Made by a program: the position numbers and the translations under genes | The notes under the pieces: model-generated | What the model was told of the DNA's origin: nothing | What the model saw: only the letters and a program-made list of their open reading frames with translations | Databases searched by the model: none | NCBI RefSeq assembly: GCF_001561995.1 | Contig: NZ_LLWC01000012.1 | Coordinates: forward strand, 1-61,186 | From: Polycladidibacter hongkongensis | GTDB taxonomy: Bacteria; Pseudomonadota; Alphaproteobacteria; Rhizobiales; Stappiaceae | Direction of reading: 5' to 3' | Length of the DNA: 61,186 nucleotides | Part shown: in pieces, positions 43,562-53,525 of the stretch | Position numbering within the stretch: position 1 is the first letter of the stretch | Layout of the letters: every line of letters begins with the position of its first letter

Positions 43562-45077
43562 GGGACACCTCCCCGGCATCAAAACGGTGCAGCCGCTCCA
43601 GCCCCGCTCCCTTGCCCGGTAGCTCCGCCAGCGCACGCAGCAGCATTTGCTTGGCAGCTGCCAACCGGTACTCTCGCGAGGCCCGCATGTCGCTTAACGG
43701 TTGAAAATCCTGCTCAAGCGCGTAATACGCAGGGTGCCCGTTATCGATGCCGGCAATGCTGCTGCCCCGCAGCGCCGCCTCACATCGTCTGGCGCGCTTT
43801 GGTGTTCCTGCCATACCGCCAAAGGCAATGCGTGCCGAGGTAATGCGATTGCCAGTCACCCGCAGACAGAAGGCGCCCAATACTGCTGATATGTCCTGAT
43901 CAAACCGTTTCGTCAGCTTGTAACAGCTAAAGCGCTGATCCGGCTGGCGGTAGGGCAGCGCGATGCGCGCGACGATTTCCCCCGTCTCAAGCGCCTGCTT
44001 GCCATATTCAATGAAAAAATCCTCCAGCTCCAGCCAGCGGCGTTCCGATTTTTTCTTGGCAAGTTCCACACGCGCCCCAAGGGCGATAAGCAGTGGCGGC
44101 ATATCGCCTATGGGTGAACCATTGGCAATATTGCCACCAATCGTACCTGAGTTGCGCACTTGAACAGAGCCGATACGCCCCAGAACCTGCCCCAGATTTG
44201 GATACATCTCGCAAAGAGTCTCGCTGGCCTGAGAATAGGTAACAGCAGCGCCGATATGAACCGCATCGCTTTTCCATTCGACGCGCTTCAGGCTTTCCAC
44301 ACGTGTTACATCAATCAGGCTCGGCAATTCCTCACATTGCTTGGTAATTTCTAGTGCAAGATCGGTGCCACCTGCCAGCAGCCGCGTGCCCGGCGCTCTG
44401 TCATAAAGTGCCAGCAAGTCCTCCAGATCCGTAGGGGCCGCAAAAAATCCGTTGGGTGTAGACAGAGCCATCGCCGGTTCAGTGTTTAAGTGCCGCAGCA
44501 GCACTTCTGTCTTATGACGCCGCGCAAAAAACTTGTCAGCCACAGGCTTGTGACAGGCCGCAAGCGCTGCCTCAACAAGCGGCGTGTAACCGGTGCAGCG
44601 ACAAAGATTGCCCGCAAAACTATCCAAGACATGACGGCGCTCCAATTTTTCAAAGCGCCTCCCCCCGTCCTGATGTGCCATCTCCATCGCCAACAAACGC
44701 TGCTGATAAAGTGCAAAGCAAGACATGACAAAACCGGGTGTACAAAAACCGCATTGTGAGCCATGGTGGTCAACAATTTGCTGCTGAACAGGGTGTAACT
44801 CTCCTGCCTCGGCCAAGTCTTCCACCAATATCAATTCGCGCCCGTCCAGCTGCCCAAGCAACATGATGCAAGCGTTCACCGCGCGGTAGCGAACCCCTTC
44901 TTCCTGCAGTTCGCCAATCACCACAGTGCAAGCGCCGCAATCCCCCTCGGCACACCCTTCCTTGGTGCCCTTAAGCTGTAAATCCTCACGGATGTAATCT
45001 AAAAGGGTGTCATCTGCATCCCGTCCCCGCAGTTCGATTATACGTCCCGCCCGAACATATTTTAGTACCTCACGCAT
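43551..45077 (-). CDS. xdhA: Xanthine dehydrogenase FeS/FAD small subunit
   Basis: The 508-residue protein has the plant-type 2Fe-2S site C42, C47, C50 (GCAEGDCGACTV) and C70, the second 2Fe-2S site CGFCTPGF and NLCRCTGYTPLV, then an FAD-binding domain (RLLAGGTDLALEIT, IGSVQVRNSGTIGGNIANGSPIGDMPPLLIALGA). It carries electrons from the Mo site to NAD. It starts 1 nt after the uraH stop with GGGGGAG upstream. Confidence 0.95.
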   Translation of the reverse strand: MREVLKYVRAGRIIELRGRDADDTLLDYIREDLQLKGTKEGCAEGDCGACTVVIGELQEEGVRYRAVNACIMLLGQLDGRELILVEDLAEAGELHPVQQQIVDHHGSQCGFCTPGFVMSCFALYQQRLLAMEMAHQDGGRRFEKLERRHVLDSFAGNLCRCTGYTPLVEAALAACHKPVADKFFARRHKTEVLLRHLNTEPAMALSTPNGFFAAPTDLEDLLALYDRAPGTRLLAGGTDLALEITKQCEELPSLIDVTRVESLKRVEWKSDAVHIGAAVTYSQASETLCEMYPNLGQVLGRIGSVQVRNSGTIGGNIANGSPIGDMPPLLIALGARVELAKKKSERRWLELEDFFIEYGKQALETGEIVARIALPYRQPDQRFSCYKLTKRFDQDISAVLGAFCLRVTGNRITSARIAFGGMAGTPKRARRCEAALRGSSIAGIDNGHPAYYALEQDFQPLSDMRASREYRLAAAKQMLLRALAELPGKGAGLERLHRFDAGEVSHVF

Positions 45078-45078
45078 A

Positions 45079-45423
45079 TCAGCTCCCCCTATAGGTGGTG
45101 TAGCTGAAGGGCGAGATCAGCAACGGAACATGATAATTCGCGGAACCATCTGTCACTGAGAAACGAACGGGCACATCTTGATAAAAGCTCTCTTGGCCGC
45201 GCGCGCTAAAAAAAGTCCCTATTGCAAAGCGCAACTCATAAATACCGCAGGGCATCGGTGTCCCACTGCGCAGCGGTGCATCACAACGCCCGTCTGCATT
45301 GCTTAACGCCTCGCTGACTTGCACCCAACTTCCGCCCTCAGACAAGTGCCAGAGCTGCACCGCAACACCTGCCGCAGGCTGTCCAGCGGCAGCTAAAAGA
45401 ATATGCGTCGAGATCTTGCCCAT
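45079..45423 (-). CDS. uraH: 5-Hydroxyisourate hydrolase
   Basis: The 114-residue transthyretin-like enzyme opens GKISTHILLAAAGQPAAGVAV (catalytic His region) and ends with the YRGS tail typical of HIU hydrolases. The middle includes DGRCDAPL and ESFYQDVPVRFSVTDGSANYHVPLLISPFSY (second His). It converts 5-hydroxyisourate to OHCU. It is the first gene of the unit uraH-xdhA-xdhB-xdhC-ABC-BMP; the AGGAG site is 5 nt before ATG. The operon promoter must lie in 45424-45629. Confidence 0.93.
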   Translation of the reverse strand: MGKISTHILLAAAGQPAAGVAVQLWHLSEGGSWVQVSEALSNADGRCDAPLRSGTPMPCGIYELRFAIGTFFSARGQESFYQDVPVRFSVTDGSANYHVPLLISPFSYTTYRGS

Positions 45424-45629
45424 GGCATCTCCTAGGATTTAGGTGCACCAAAGGTGCGAAAAAAGCCCAATTATGCCCAAAAACATAGCTAGAATAGCCG
45501 GGCACACGGCATTAAAATCAAAATAGTAAAGCGACAGGGCGGGCTTGCACCATGACATATTTGGGCAAAACTCTAAGCCCCGCGCGGAAACAATGCATAC
45601 TGCGCGAGTTTGTACGCAACTGCTTTATC

Positions 45630-46607
45630 TCAGGGCAATAGCAACGTGGCGCCGGTTGTCTGTCGTCCTTCAAGTGCCACATGCGCCTGCGAGGCCTCCG
45701 CCAGCTTGAAACGCTGGTTTATGCATATTTGCAAGGTGCTATCAGCCACTTTCTCCAGCATTTCGCCCGCACAAGCCAGCAATGCCTCCCGCGTTGCCGT
45801 ATAGGCAAACAAGGACGGCCGCGTGGCAAATAACGAGCCTTTCTGCGCTAACAGCCCCAAATCAAATGAAGGCAAGGGCCCTGAGGACTGGCCAAAGGAA
45901 ACAAACATCCCTCGCGGGCGCAAACAATCAAGCGAACCGGGAAACGTAGCTGCGCCAACCCCGTCATAAACAACGTGGCACTTCGCTCCACCGGTGATCT
46001 CAGCGGTGCGGGCGACAAAGTCTTCCTCACTATAATTGATGATATGCGCATAGCCATGTTGACGCGCCAGTTCCGCCTTTGCCGGATTACTGACCGTTCC
46101 GATAACATTCGCCCCAAGGCTTGCCGCCCACTGGCCAAGCAACAGCCCAACACCGCCAGCAGCAGCATGAAACAACACCCAGTCGTCCTGCTGTACTTTG
46201 TAGGTCTGGCGCAGCAAATATTGCGCGGTCATTCCTTTCAGCATCACTGCCGCTGCCTGCTCATCACTAACACGATCGGGAATAGCAACGAGATGGCGTG
46301 CTTCGATCAGCCGCTCACTTGAATAGGCGCCAAGCGGGCCTGCATAGGCCACACGTTGCCCAACTGCGACATCCTCAACTCCCTCGCCGACTGCCAGCAC
46401 AACACCGGCCGCTTCATTTCCCGGCGTAAAAGGCAATCCGTTTGGTGAGGGATAAAGGCCAGAGCGAAAATAGGTATCAATGTAGTTCACACCAATCGCG
46501 GTGTGCTTTAGCAGGACTTCACCGCGGCCCGGCGCCCCAACCTCACAGTCTTGCAGGTGCAACACCTGCGCACCGCCTGTTTGGTTGACAAAGATCGCTT
46601 GGCTCAT
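45630..46607 (-). CDS. NADPH:quinone oxidoreductase (zinc-independent MDR family)
   Basis: The 325-residue protein has the QorA pattern: VNYIDTYFRSGLYP, GNEAAGVVLAVGEGVEDVAVGQRVAY, a Rossmann fold VLFHAAAGGVGLLLGQWAASLGANVIGTVSN and YDGVGAATFPGSLDCLRPRGMFVSFGQSSGPLP. No structural-zinc cysteines are present. The start has GGGAGGAA. It reduces quinones or similar carbonyls with NADPH. No link to the purine genes is evident. Confidence 0.92.
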   Translation of the reverse strand: MSQAIFVNQTGGAQVLHLQDCEVGAPGRGEVLLKHTAIGVNYIDTYFRSGLYPSPNGLPFTPGNEAAGVVLAVGEGVEDVAVGQRVAYAGPLGAYSSERLIEARHLVAIPDRVSDEQAAAVMLKGMTAQYLLRQTYKVQQDDWVLFHAAAGGVGLLLGQWAASLGANVIGTVSNPAKAELARQHGYAHIINYSEEDFVARTAEITGGAKCHVVYDGVGAATFPGSLDCLRPRGMFVSFGQSSGPLPSFDLGLLAQKGSLFATRPSLFAYTATREALLACAGEMLEKVADSTLQICINQRFKLAEASQAHVALEGRQTTGATLLLP

Positions 46608-46727
46608 CCGTTCCTCCCGACAAATCTATATGGAACAGCAGAGTAACGCAGTGTGCCGACGGCACCTAGCGGTTTTTGTAGGTATTTCGATGCAATTTTC
46701 GCCAAGATCTGCGGAAATTTTCAGCAA

Positions 46728-47450
46728 CTATCCGTTTTCGTGCCGCCATATCACCAGTTGTTGTACGCCGCCCACGCACAGCAAATAAAGCGACGTCGCT
46801 GTGATAACCCCGTAAACCGCGCCGCTAATGATAAAGTCATTGGCAAAGGAAATCCACAAACCTGTGGTCCAGATTGCCAGCACAACAAGTGTTAGTGGCC
46901 GCCACATTTTGGTCCGCACCGGATGCACAAACTCCAGAGGAACGAAGGTGAGAATTGAGCAACCGACAATCAGCACAACACTCACCGCAACAGGCACCTG
47001 CAAACCGATGATCACCGCAATCACCATATTCCAAACTCCGGGAAAGCCACTGAACCCACCGGTTTTGGTTTTCATGTCGCCATCAGCAAAGTAGATCGCA
47101 CCCGTAAATACAATCAGGCAGCCACCAGCCAAAGCCATCCACTCTGGGAGTACCCCGCTTTGATAAAGTGCAAAGGCAGGCAAGAAAACATAGGTGGCGT
47201 AGTCAATCACCAGATCGAGAATAACCCCGCTCCAACGCGGCAAACGCTTGGCAAGATCGTAATGGCGCGCCAGTGGGCCGTCGATCCCGTCAACGAACAA
47301 AGAGACTAACAGCCAAAAGAACATCTGAGCCAGATCGCCATTCGCTCCGGCAATCAAAGCCAACAAAGCCAGCGGTGCCCCAACTGCGGTCAGCAGGTGG
47401 ATCAAAAACAGGCTCCGATCAGATTTGCCATTGTTTGCGTTGGCGGTCAC
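46728..47450 (-). CDS. pcs: Phosphatidylcholine synthase
   Basis: The 240-residue membrane enzyme makes phosphatidylcholine directly from CDP-diacylglycerol and choline, a route typical of rhizobia and related bacteria. It has a CDP-alcohol phosphotransferase-like motif (FVDGIDGPLARHYDLAKRLPRWSGVILDLVIDYATYV; D-G-x2-A-R-x8-G-x3-D-x3-D form), then GFSGFPGVWNMVIA and PLEFVHPVRTKMWRPLTL. About eight membrane helices. It lies 30 nt downstream of the DUF2182 gene in the same direction. Confidence 0.93.
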   Translation of the reverse strand: MTANANNGKSDRSLFLIHLLTAVGAPLALLALIAGANGDLAQMFFWLLVSLFVDGIDGPLARHYDLAKRLPRWSGVILDLVIDYATYVFLPAFALYQSGVLPEWMALAGGCLIVFTGAIYFADGDMKTKTGGFSGFPGVWNMVIAVIIGLQVPVAVSVVLIVGCSILTFVPLEFVHPVRTKMWRPLTLVVLAIWTTGLWISFANDFIISGAVYGVITATSLYLLCVGGVQQLVIWRHENG

Positions 47451-47480
47451 GGCATTTGTCCTTTAGCTGTGGCTAGAAAA

Positions 47481-48410
47481 TCATCCAGCGACTATTCGCG
47501 AAAAGAGATGCGAAAGAATCTGCACATCACCAGAAGTGAAGTAAAGATATGCCCCGCCCCATGCAAGCAAAACCACACCGATGATGTAGCTTAAGCGGCG
47601 TGAACCCACGGTTTTTTCAAGAGCCATCACACCGCCAAGTAGCGCAATCCAGAGAATGTTCATCACACCAACGGCAAACATCAACGCCATCAACGCCCAG
47701 CAACACCCAAGGCAGTATATTCCCTGCTCGACGCCAAACGCGAAGGCAGAGCGCTGTGATGTCCCTGCCTTGGCCGCCTTAGCCACAACAGGCACCCGGC
47801 AACGATAAAGACATGCCTGTTTAAGCGGCGTAAACTGATAGATCCCTGCAAAGACAACCGTGCTTGCCGCAAATACACCTAGTGTCGGCGCCATCATCGG
47901 GCTGAGTGCCCCCGCAATCTGTAAGAGATACTGCCCGCCACTCGCTAACAGACAAAACGCCGCCCATGCGCTGAGATAGCCACCTGCAACCTGCAACATG
48001 CCCCCCGCATCACGCGCACTCTCAAATGCACGCAACATGGGCAAGGCCGTTGGCAGCATCATCGCCAACACCATCATCAACCACATCAGCAAGATCAAGG
48101 CAAAATCCCGCAGTGATGGCTCCAACAGAGCGGGCATACCAAACCCTGAGGCTGCTTGCGGCAAACACAGCGCGGCCAGCTGAAGGCGCACCTCCTCCGG
48201 CAGCCCGGCAAACACGTTAAACTGGTTGAAAATCTGCATCCCCGGCCCCATGGCGCCCATATCCATGATCTGCACCATGTCAGCGACCATAAACCCAAGA
48301 TAGACCCAGCCAAGCGCAGCACAGACGAGCAAAAACACGTAGGCCGAAGCCGTTCGGGCCCGCTCGCTAAGCAAAAAGCTGGTGGAAGCCTCAAGCATTT
48401 TTATATCCAA
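47481..48410 (-). CDS. DUF2182-family integral membrane protein
   Basis: The 309-residue protein has about seven helices with the DUF2182 core LILLMWLMMVLAMMLPTALPMLRAFE (Met-rich MW..MM.AMM.P). It also has YQFTPLKQACLYRCRVP and GVEQGIYCLGCCWALMALMFAVGVMN with conserved Cys residues. Met/Cys clusters in the membrane suggest handling of a metal such as copper; the function is not established. It starts divergently from the UbiH-like gene, 145 nt away. Confidence 0.85.
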   Translation of the reverse strand: MDIKMLEASTSFLLSERARTASAYVFLLVCAALGWVYLGFMVADMVQIMDMGAMGPGMQIFNQFNVFAGLPEEVRLQLAALCLPQAASGFGMPALLEPSLRDFALILLMWLMMVLAMMLPTALPMLRAFESARDAGGMLQVAGGYLSAWAAFCLLASGGQYLLQIAGALSPMMAPTLGVFAASTVVFAGIYQFTPLKQACLYRCRVPVVAKAAKAGTSQRSAFAFGVEQGIYCLGCCWALMALMFAVGVMNILWIALLGGVMALEKTVGSRRLSYIIGVVLLAWGGAYLYFTSGDVQILSHLFSRIVAG

Positions 48411-48555
48411 CTGTTGCGTCCTGTGGGATAGCTCCCCCTAAATGCTCTATATAAGCCAATGCTCCTACGCGTGCAAAAGCCAATTTGCGTGCCTGCGCGT
48501 TTTACAATCGCGCGAGGGAAGCAAAGGCCTGACAGTTTTATAAGGACGCCGCCCG

Positions 48556-49797
48556 ATGACCACGCCAAACAGCGCCACTGCCCCAAACACACAGCAGCAC
48601 TACCAAATCGCTGTGGTCGGCGCCGGACCGGCAGGCATGATCGCCGCCCTTGCTTTCGCCAGCCAAGGTTTTGAAGTGGCACTCATCGGCCCACCAGCCA
48701 ATCTGGCTGACGAGCGCTCCACCGCACTGATGCAAGCCTCCATTCAACTGCTAGAAAACATCGATGTCTGGCCAGAACTGGAAGCAGAAGCGATCCCGCT
48801 TGTGAATATGCGCCTGATCGATGGCTCAGATCGCCTGTTTCGCGCGCCGGAAATCACCTTTGGCGCAGCAGAAGTCGGCCTGCCCGCCTTTGGCTACAAT
48901 ATCTTGAACAGTCGCCTGAATGAGCTGCTGGATGGCCTGATAAATAAAAGCAGCAAAATAACGCGTATTGAAGGGCTGCTGCACACCATGCAAAGCGACG
49001 ATGCTGCGGCGCACCTGCGCATAAAAACCGCATCTGGGCTGACAGCGCTCAGCTGTCCGCTGGTGATCGCCGCTGATGGCCGCCGTTCACAGGTGCGCGA
49101 GGCCGTGGGCATCAGCACCCGCAGTTGGTCCTACCCGCAAACCGCTCTAGTGCTTAATCTGGCCCACACAGGCAGCCACGCAAGCACCTCCACCGAATTT
49201 CACCGTAAGACCGGGCCCTTCACCCTTGTCCCAATGGAGGGCGACGCCTCTTCGCTCGTTTATGTGGAAACGCCGGAGCGCGCCAAACAGCTCACCGCAC
49301 TGCCAACCGAGGAGTTGGCACTGGAGCTGGAGCGCACCTGTCAGTCCGTGCTGGGAAAATTCACCGTTATCTCCAAATTGCAGAGTTTCCCCATGTCGGG
49401 CCATAGCGCCCAGAAACTGGCCTCAAGCCGTGCTCTGCTGATCGGCGAAGCGGCGCATGGCTTCCCCCCCATTGGCGCGCAAGGGCTCAATCTGTCTCTG
49501 CGTGATATCGGAGCAGCCATGGAACTGGCGCAATCTGCAAGGCAGGAGCAGCAGGATCTCGGCAGCCGGGAGATCATGCAGGTCTATCATAAGATGCGCT
49601 GGTTTGACATGACCTCGCGCACAGTCGCCGTTGATCTGCTCAACCGTTCGCTGCTTTCCAGCGCCATTCCGGTGCAATTGCTGCGCTCCATTGGCCTGAT
49701 GGCCCTCTCGCGCTTGCCCTTCCTGCGTAAAATACTGATGCGCGAGGGCATCGCCCCTTCGTGGCGCACCCCGCCCACCATGAGTAAGCGCCGTTAA
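48556..49797 (+). CDS. UbiH/COQ6-family FAD-dependent hydroxylase
   Basis: The 413-residue flavoprotein monooxygenase has the dinucleotide motif IAVVGAGPAGMIAALAFASQGFEVALIG, a middle segment CPLVIAADGRRSQVREAVGI (DG motif) and ALLIGEAAHGFPPIGAQGLNLSLRDIGAAMELA (GD-like FAD site, here GEAAH in place of GDAAH). It probably hydroxylates a ubiquinone precursor. AAGGA lies 11 nt before the ATG. Its TAA stop overlaps the stop of the convergent AEC transporter gene. Confidence 0.9.
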   Translation: MTTPNSATAPNTQQHYQIAVVGAGPAGMIAALAFASQGFEVALIGPPANLADERSTALMQASIQLLENIDVWPELEAEAIPLVNMRLIDGSDRLFRAPEITFGAAEVGLPAFGYNILNSRLNELLDGLINKSSKITRIEGLLHTMQSDDAAAHLRIKTASGLTALSCPLVIAADGRRSQVREAVGISTRSWSYPQTALVLNLAHTGSHASTSTEFHRKTGPFTLVPMEGDASSLVYVETPERAKQLTALPTEELALELERTCQSVLGKFTVISKLQSFPMSGHSAQKLASSRALLIGEAAHGFPPIGAQGLNLSLRDIGAAMELAQSARQEQQDLGSREIMQVYHKMRWFDMTSRTVAVDLLNRSLLSSAIPVQLLRSIGLMALSRLPFLRKILMREGIAPSWRTPPTMSKRR

Positions 49798-50738
49798 AGG
49801 CGACCCTGCTCGATCAAATAGATAAACACCGGCAGAGACACCACAGAAAGCAAAGTGCCCACTAATACCGCGGTGGATGCGCGGTCCTTGTAGGTGTCAT
49901 AGTGCTGCGCCAGAATGAAAACATTGGCCGCAGGCGGCAGCGCCGCCATCAGCACCGCAGTCGCAATCCACTGCGTGTTGGTGACACCGATCCAGTGCAG
50001 CACGTTGTAGACGAGCAGTGGATGTACCACCAGTTTGAGGACGAGGAGAAACGGCAGCTCCACAGTACCGCGTCTCCCCGGTTGTAGTGCAATCGTGATC
50101 CCCATGGCAAACAGCGCACAAGGCGCCGCTGCGGCCCGTAAAAACTCCAGCAATTGGTTGATTGCTTGTGGTGGCTTGAAGCCAAGCACAGCTGCCATGA
50201 TCCCTGCCCCAACTGCAATGATGAAAGGGTGGGTGATAATATCCAGCGCGATTTGCCCCGCCACTTTTAAAGGGCTTTGGTCACGCGTGCCGGAAATCGA
50301 CATCATCAACGGCACCAGAATAAACAACAGGATCGTATCAAAGCAGAGAATCAGCGCAGTCGGTACCGCCGCCGCCTCGCCCAGCACCGCCAAGGTCACT
50401 CCCGGCCCCATGAATCCGATATTGGAATAAGAGCCTACCAATCCTTGGATCGTCGCCTCGTCCATGCGCCCTTGCGAGGCCAGCACGCCCACAAAGAAGG
50501 CCAGCACAAACACGGTAAACGTGGAAAGGGTTGTGGCTGCAATGAAGGTGAAATTGGTAAGTTCCTCAATCGGCGTGGCCGAAAGCAGCTGAAAAAACAG
50601 CGCAGGCAACGCCAGATAAACGACAAAGAAGCTCATCCAAGCCAAGCCATCTTGCGGATGCGGCCCCAACCGGCCAGAACCATAGCCCAAAAAGATAATG
50701 AGGAAAAAAGGGAGAGCTAAGTTTAGCACCTCAAGCAT
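49794..50738 (-). CDS. AEC-family transporter (auxin efflux carrier-like)
   Basis: The 314-residue membrane protein starts at ATG 50738 (AAGGAT upstream; an earlier in-frame start is less likely). About ten helices; motifs LPFFLIIFLGYGSGRLG, GSYSNIGFMGPGVTLAVLG (first broken helix) and IATAVLMAALPPAANVFILAQHY (second) are typical of the family. Substrates in bacteria are usually dicarboxylates or similar anions. Confidence 0.9.
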   Translation of the reverse strand: MLEVLNLALPFFLIIFLGYGSGRLGPHPQDGLAWMSFFVVYLALPALFFQLLSATPIEELTNFTFIAATTLSTFTVFVLAFFVGVLASQGRMDEATIQGLVGSYSNIGFMGPGVTLAVLGEAAAVPTALILCFDTILLFILVPLMMSISGTRDQSPLKVAGQIALDIITHPFIIAVGAGIMAAVLGFKPPQAINQLLEFLRAAAAPCALFAMGITIALQPGRRGTVELPFLLVLKLVVHPLLVYNVLHWIGVTNTQWIATAVLMAALPPAANVFILAQHYDTYKDRASTAVLVGTLLSVVSLPVFIYLIEQGRL

Positions 50739-50969
50739 GCGTATATCCTTAAATACCGTTTGGCTCGCACAATCCATTAGGATTCTGCCATAAACCTTGC
50801 GTGGAAGTCCTTAGCATTTAACGGGAGATTAGCGACAATGTGGCAAGAGGGTAAACGTCTGTTTGCAATTCGGGGACAAACCGTTTAGGCAAGCCACTCA
50901 ACTTTGCGGTGCGCAAGCGGAAGACCTCTTGCCCGTCGCGGTTTCAAGTCATTGGTATTAAACGGGACT

Positions 50970-51848
50970 ATGCGCGCTAAAAGCTCCAAGAAAATCTCGC
51001 ATCTTGTCGAATTTGCCGGATTGCGCTTTGCAATTGCCGTGATGCACATTTTGCCCTTGGATTGGGCCACCGGTCTTATGGGCTATTGCTGGGAAAAAGT
51101 CGCCCCGCGCACCAAGCGCCACCCTCGCGCCCTTGCTCATTTGGCCGCCGCCTTTCCCCACCATACCCCTGCAGAAAACGACGCGATCGCCCGGCGCATG
51201 TGGAACAATCTCGGCCATGTCGCCGCTGAAACTGTCCTGCTAGATAAGCTGGGGGCAGATCCACACCGCATCAACGTGATAGATCGCGACGTTTTTGACA
51301 GGGTGCAGAAAAGTGGCAAAGCAGCGGTCTACGTCACCTTGCACGCGGGAAATTGGGAAACCGCTGGCCTGTGCGCCCGCGCAGTCGGTAGCGGCATAGC
51401 CGGAGTTTATCAACCGCTCTCCAACCCCTATTCGGAACGCTATCTGGCCGCACTACGGCGTCCATTCTATGCCCATGGCCTGTTTCGCAAAGCGCACAAC
51501 ACTGGGCCAAAGCTGATGTCCTTGTTGAAAAGCGGCGGTTCTGTCGCGTTTGTAGCAGATGTGCGCGATCGCCGCGGTGTTGATATCGAGTTCTTTGGCA
51601 AAGCGGCCACCGCAACACATATTCCAGCGCTAATGGCCCGCGTTTTTGATTTGCCCTTGATTGCTGTCTATGCAAAGCGCACCAAGGGCTCGAATTTTGA
51701 TGTCTATGCGCAGGAATTGCAGCAGGTTCGCACCAATGACAAGCGCGCCGACGCAACCGCAACAACGCAGCGCATCCACAATTGCTTCGAGGCGTGGATT
51801 CGCAAGGATCCGGCGCAATGGATGTGGATCCTCAAAAAATGGCGGTAG
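50970..51848 (+). CDS. LpxL/HtrB-like lipid A acyltransferase family protein
   Basis: The 292-residue inner-membrane-associated acyltransferase has the catalytic H-x4-E motif HAGNWE (YVTLHAGNWETAGL) and the second block SLLKSGGSVAFVADVRDRRGVDIEFFGKAATATHIPALMARVFDLPLIAVY. It ends DPAQWMWILKKWR, the usual WxW end of this family. ATG 50970 has GGGA closely upstream. It may add a secondary acyl chain to lipid A or another lipid. Confidence 0.88.
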   Translation: MRAKSSKKISHLVEFAGLRFAIAVMHILPLDWATGLMGYCWEKVAPRTKRHPRALAHLAAAFPHHTPAENDAIARRMWNNLGHVAAETVLLDKLGADPHRINVIDRDVFDRVQKSGKAAVYVTLHAGNWETAGLCARAVGSGIAGVYQPLSNPYSERYLAALRRPFYAHGLFRKAHNTGPKLMSLLKSGGSVAFVADVRDRRGVDIEFFGKAATATHIPALMARVFDLPLIAVYAKRTKGSNFDVYAQELQQVRTNDKRADATATTQRIHNCFEAWIRKDPAQWMWILKKWR

Positions 51849-52000
51849 CAAAGCCGTCTAGTTGGTTCTTTCCTCACCTTTTTGTTAGGTTTTTGCAGTG
51901 CAGCATCTCTGCTATTCTGGGCACAAGGTGAGGAGCAAACGCTTGGCTCACACAGTGTCTTTAGGGTCTGCCACATACGGCATCTGTTTGGAGAGAGCGA

Positions 52001-53038
52001 ATGAGCCAAAAACTGCCGCATGCCTTTTTTGCCCCCCTTGCCATTGGTGCTCCCCGCCCACAAATGGAGCCGCCGGTCAATGTGGAGCGGATGATTCACT
52101 TCATTCCGCCGCATCTTGAAAAAATCCAAAGCAAAATTCCGCAATTACAGCAGGAAGTTGATGTCATCCTCGGCAATCTTGAGGACGCCATCGCCATAGA
52201 AGACAAAGAGGCTGCCCGTGCTGGCCTTATCAAAATCGCCAAGGAAAATACTTGGGGTAAGTGCGCTCTCTGGGCAAGGATCAATGCACTGGAAAGCCCA
52301 TGGGCCCTGCAAGACATTTGCCAAATCGTAGCAGAGGCGGGAAACCTTGTCAGCGTTTTGATGCTTCCAAAGGTGACTGGGCCTTGGGATATACACTATC
52401 TCGATCAATTGCTTGCCCAATTAGAGGCGCAGCACAAGGTGCAAAGTCCAATCCTGATACATGGCATCATTGAAACCGCCGAAGGCGTGGAGAATTTGGG
52501 GGCTATTGCCCGCGCCTCCCCTCGTATGCAGGGCCTAAGCCTAGGTCCTGCCGATCTGGCCGCCTCGCGCGGAATGAAAACCACCAGGGTTGGCGGTGGC
52601 CATCCCGACTATCGTATCCTTGCAGATCAAGGTGGTGACAATGGCATACGCAATCACTACCAACAGGATCTATGGCACTATACATTGGCTAAACTGGTAG
52701 ATGCTTGCCGTGCCAACGGTATCAAGGCCTTTTATGGCCCCTTTGGCGATTTCGCAGATACCGATGCGTGCCACGCGCAATTTATGAATGCATTTTTGCT
52801 TGGTTGTTCGGGCACTTGGACACTGCATCCCTCGCAAATTCCAATTGCCCGGCAAGTGTTTAGCCCTTCAAAAGAGGAAATTGCATTTGCGCGAAAGATC
52901 ATTATGGCTCTGCCAGATGGCGCCGGTGCAGCAATGATTGACGGCAAGATGCAAGACGACGCCACATGGAAGCAAGCAAAGGTGATCGTGGAATTGGCAG
53001 ATCAAATTGCTGCGCGCGATGGCTCTGCGAAGCCGTAA
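52001..53038 (+). CDS. HpcH/HpaI aldolase/citrate lyase family protein, malyl-CoA lyase-like
   Basis: The 345-residue TIM-barrel lyase has [23 protein letters not shown] (metal-binding Glu/Asp), [80 protein letters not shown] and [22 protein letters not shown]. Length and the extra loop around HPDYR...[23 protein letters not shown] fit L-malyl-CoA/beta-methylmalyl-CoA lyases rather than CitE. It would join glyoxylate with acetyl- or propionyl-CoA or the reverse. GGAGAG precedes the ATG. No ethylmalonyl-CoA pathway partner is adjacent. Confidence 0.82.
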   Translation: MSQKLPHAFFAPLAIGAPRPQMEPPVNVERMIHFIPPHLEKIQSKIPQLQQEVDVILGNLEDAIAIEDKEAARAGLIKIAKENTWGKCALWARINALESPWALQDICQIVAEAGNLVSVLMLPKVTGPWDIHYLDQLLAQLEAQHKVQSPILIHGIIETAEGVENLGAIARASPRMQGLSLGPADLAASRGMKTTRVGGGHPDYRILADQGGDNGIRNHYQQDLWHYTLAKLVDACRANGIKAFYGPFGDFADTDACHAQFMNAFLLGCSGTWTLHPSQIPIARQVFSPSKEEIAFARKIIMALPDGAGAAMIDGKMQDDATWKQAKVIVELADQIAARDGSAKP

Positions 53039-53150
53039 CGCAGGGTGGCTGGTAACACGACACCATTGGCAAGAACTTGACAATTGTGCCAAGACGTGAC
53101 TTTAACAGGCGCAACAGACGTTTCTTTAAAGAAAGCTTGATAGCGCAGCA

Positions 53151-53483
53151 ATGCAAAGCATTAGAACGGCAAAATTCGGGATTGGCAAGGTCGTGCGCCA
53201 CCGCACCTTCGGGTTTCGCGGCGTAATTTTTGACGTCGATCCTGTTTACGACAACACCGAGGAATGGTGGCAGTCGATCCCAGAGGATGTGCGTCCCCAC
53301 AAGGACCAACCCTTTTACCATCTGCTGGCAGAAAATGATGAGGAAGAATACGTCGCCTACGTATCTGAGCAAAATCTTGTCGAGGACAGCAGCGGCGAGC
53401 CCATAACCCACCCACAGCTTGACGACGTGTTCTTCGAAGATGAAGACGGCGCTTTGGTCGCACGGGACATCTACCTGCAATAA
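53151..53483 (+). CDS. hspQ: HspQ-family heat shock protein
   Basis: The 110-residue protein has the family pattern AKFGIGKVVRHRTFGFRGVIFDVDPVYDNTEEWW, HKDQPFYHLLAENDEEEYVAYVSEQNLV and HPQLDDVFFEDEDG. HspQ modulates Lon protease and, in E. coli, affects DnaA turnover. It is followed by a bidirectional terminator. Confidence 0.93.
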   Translation: MQSIRTAKFGIGKVVRHRTFGFRGVIFDVDPVYDNTEEWWQSIPEDVRPHKDQPFYHLLAENDEEEYVAYVSEQNLVEDSSGEPITHPQLDDVFFEDEDGALVARDIYLQ

Positions 53484-53525
53484 ACAAGCCGCGCGCTCCA
53501 GATTGATGGGAACCAGACAAAAATA

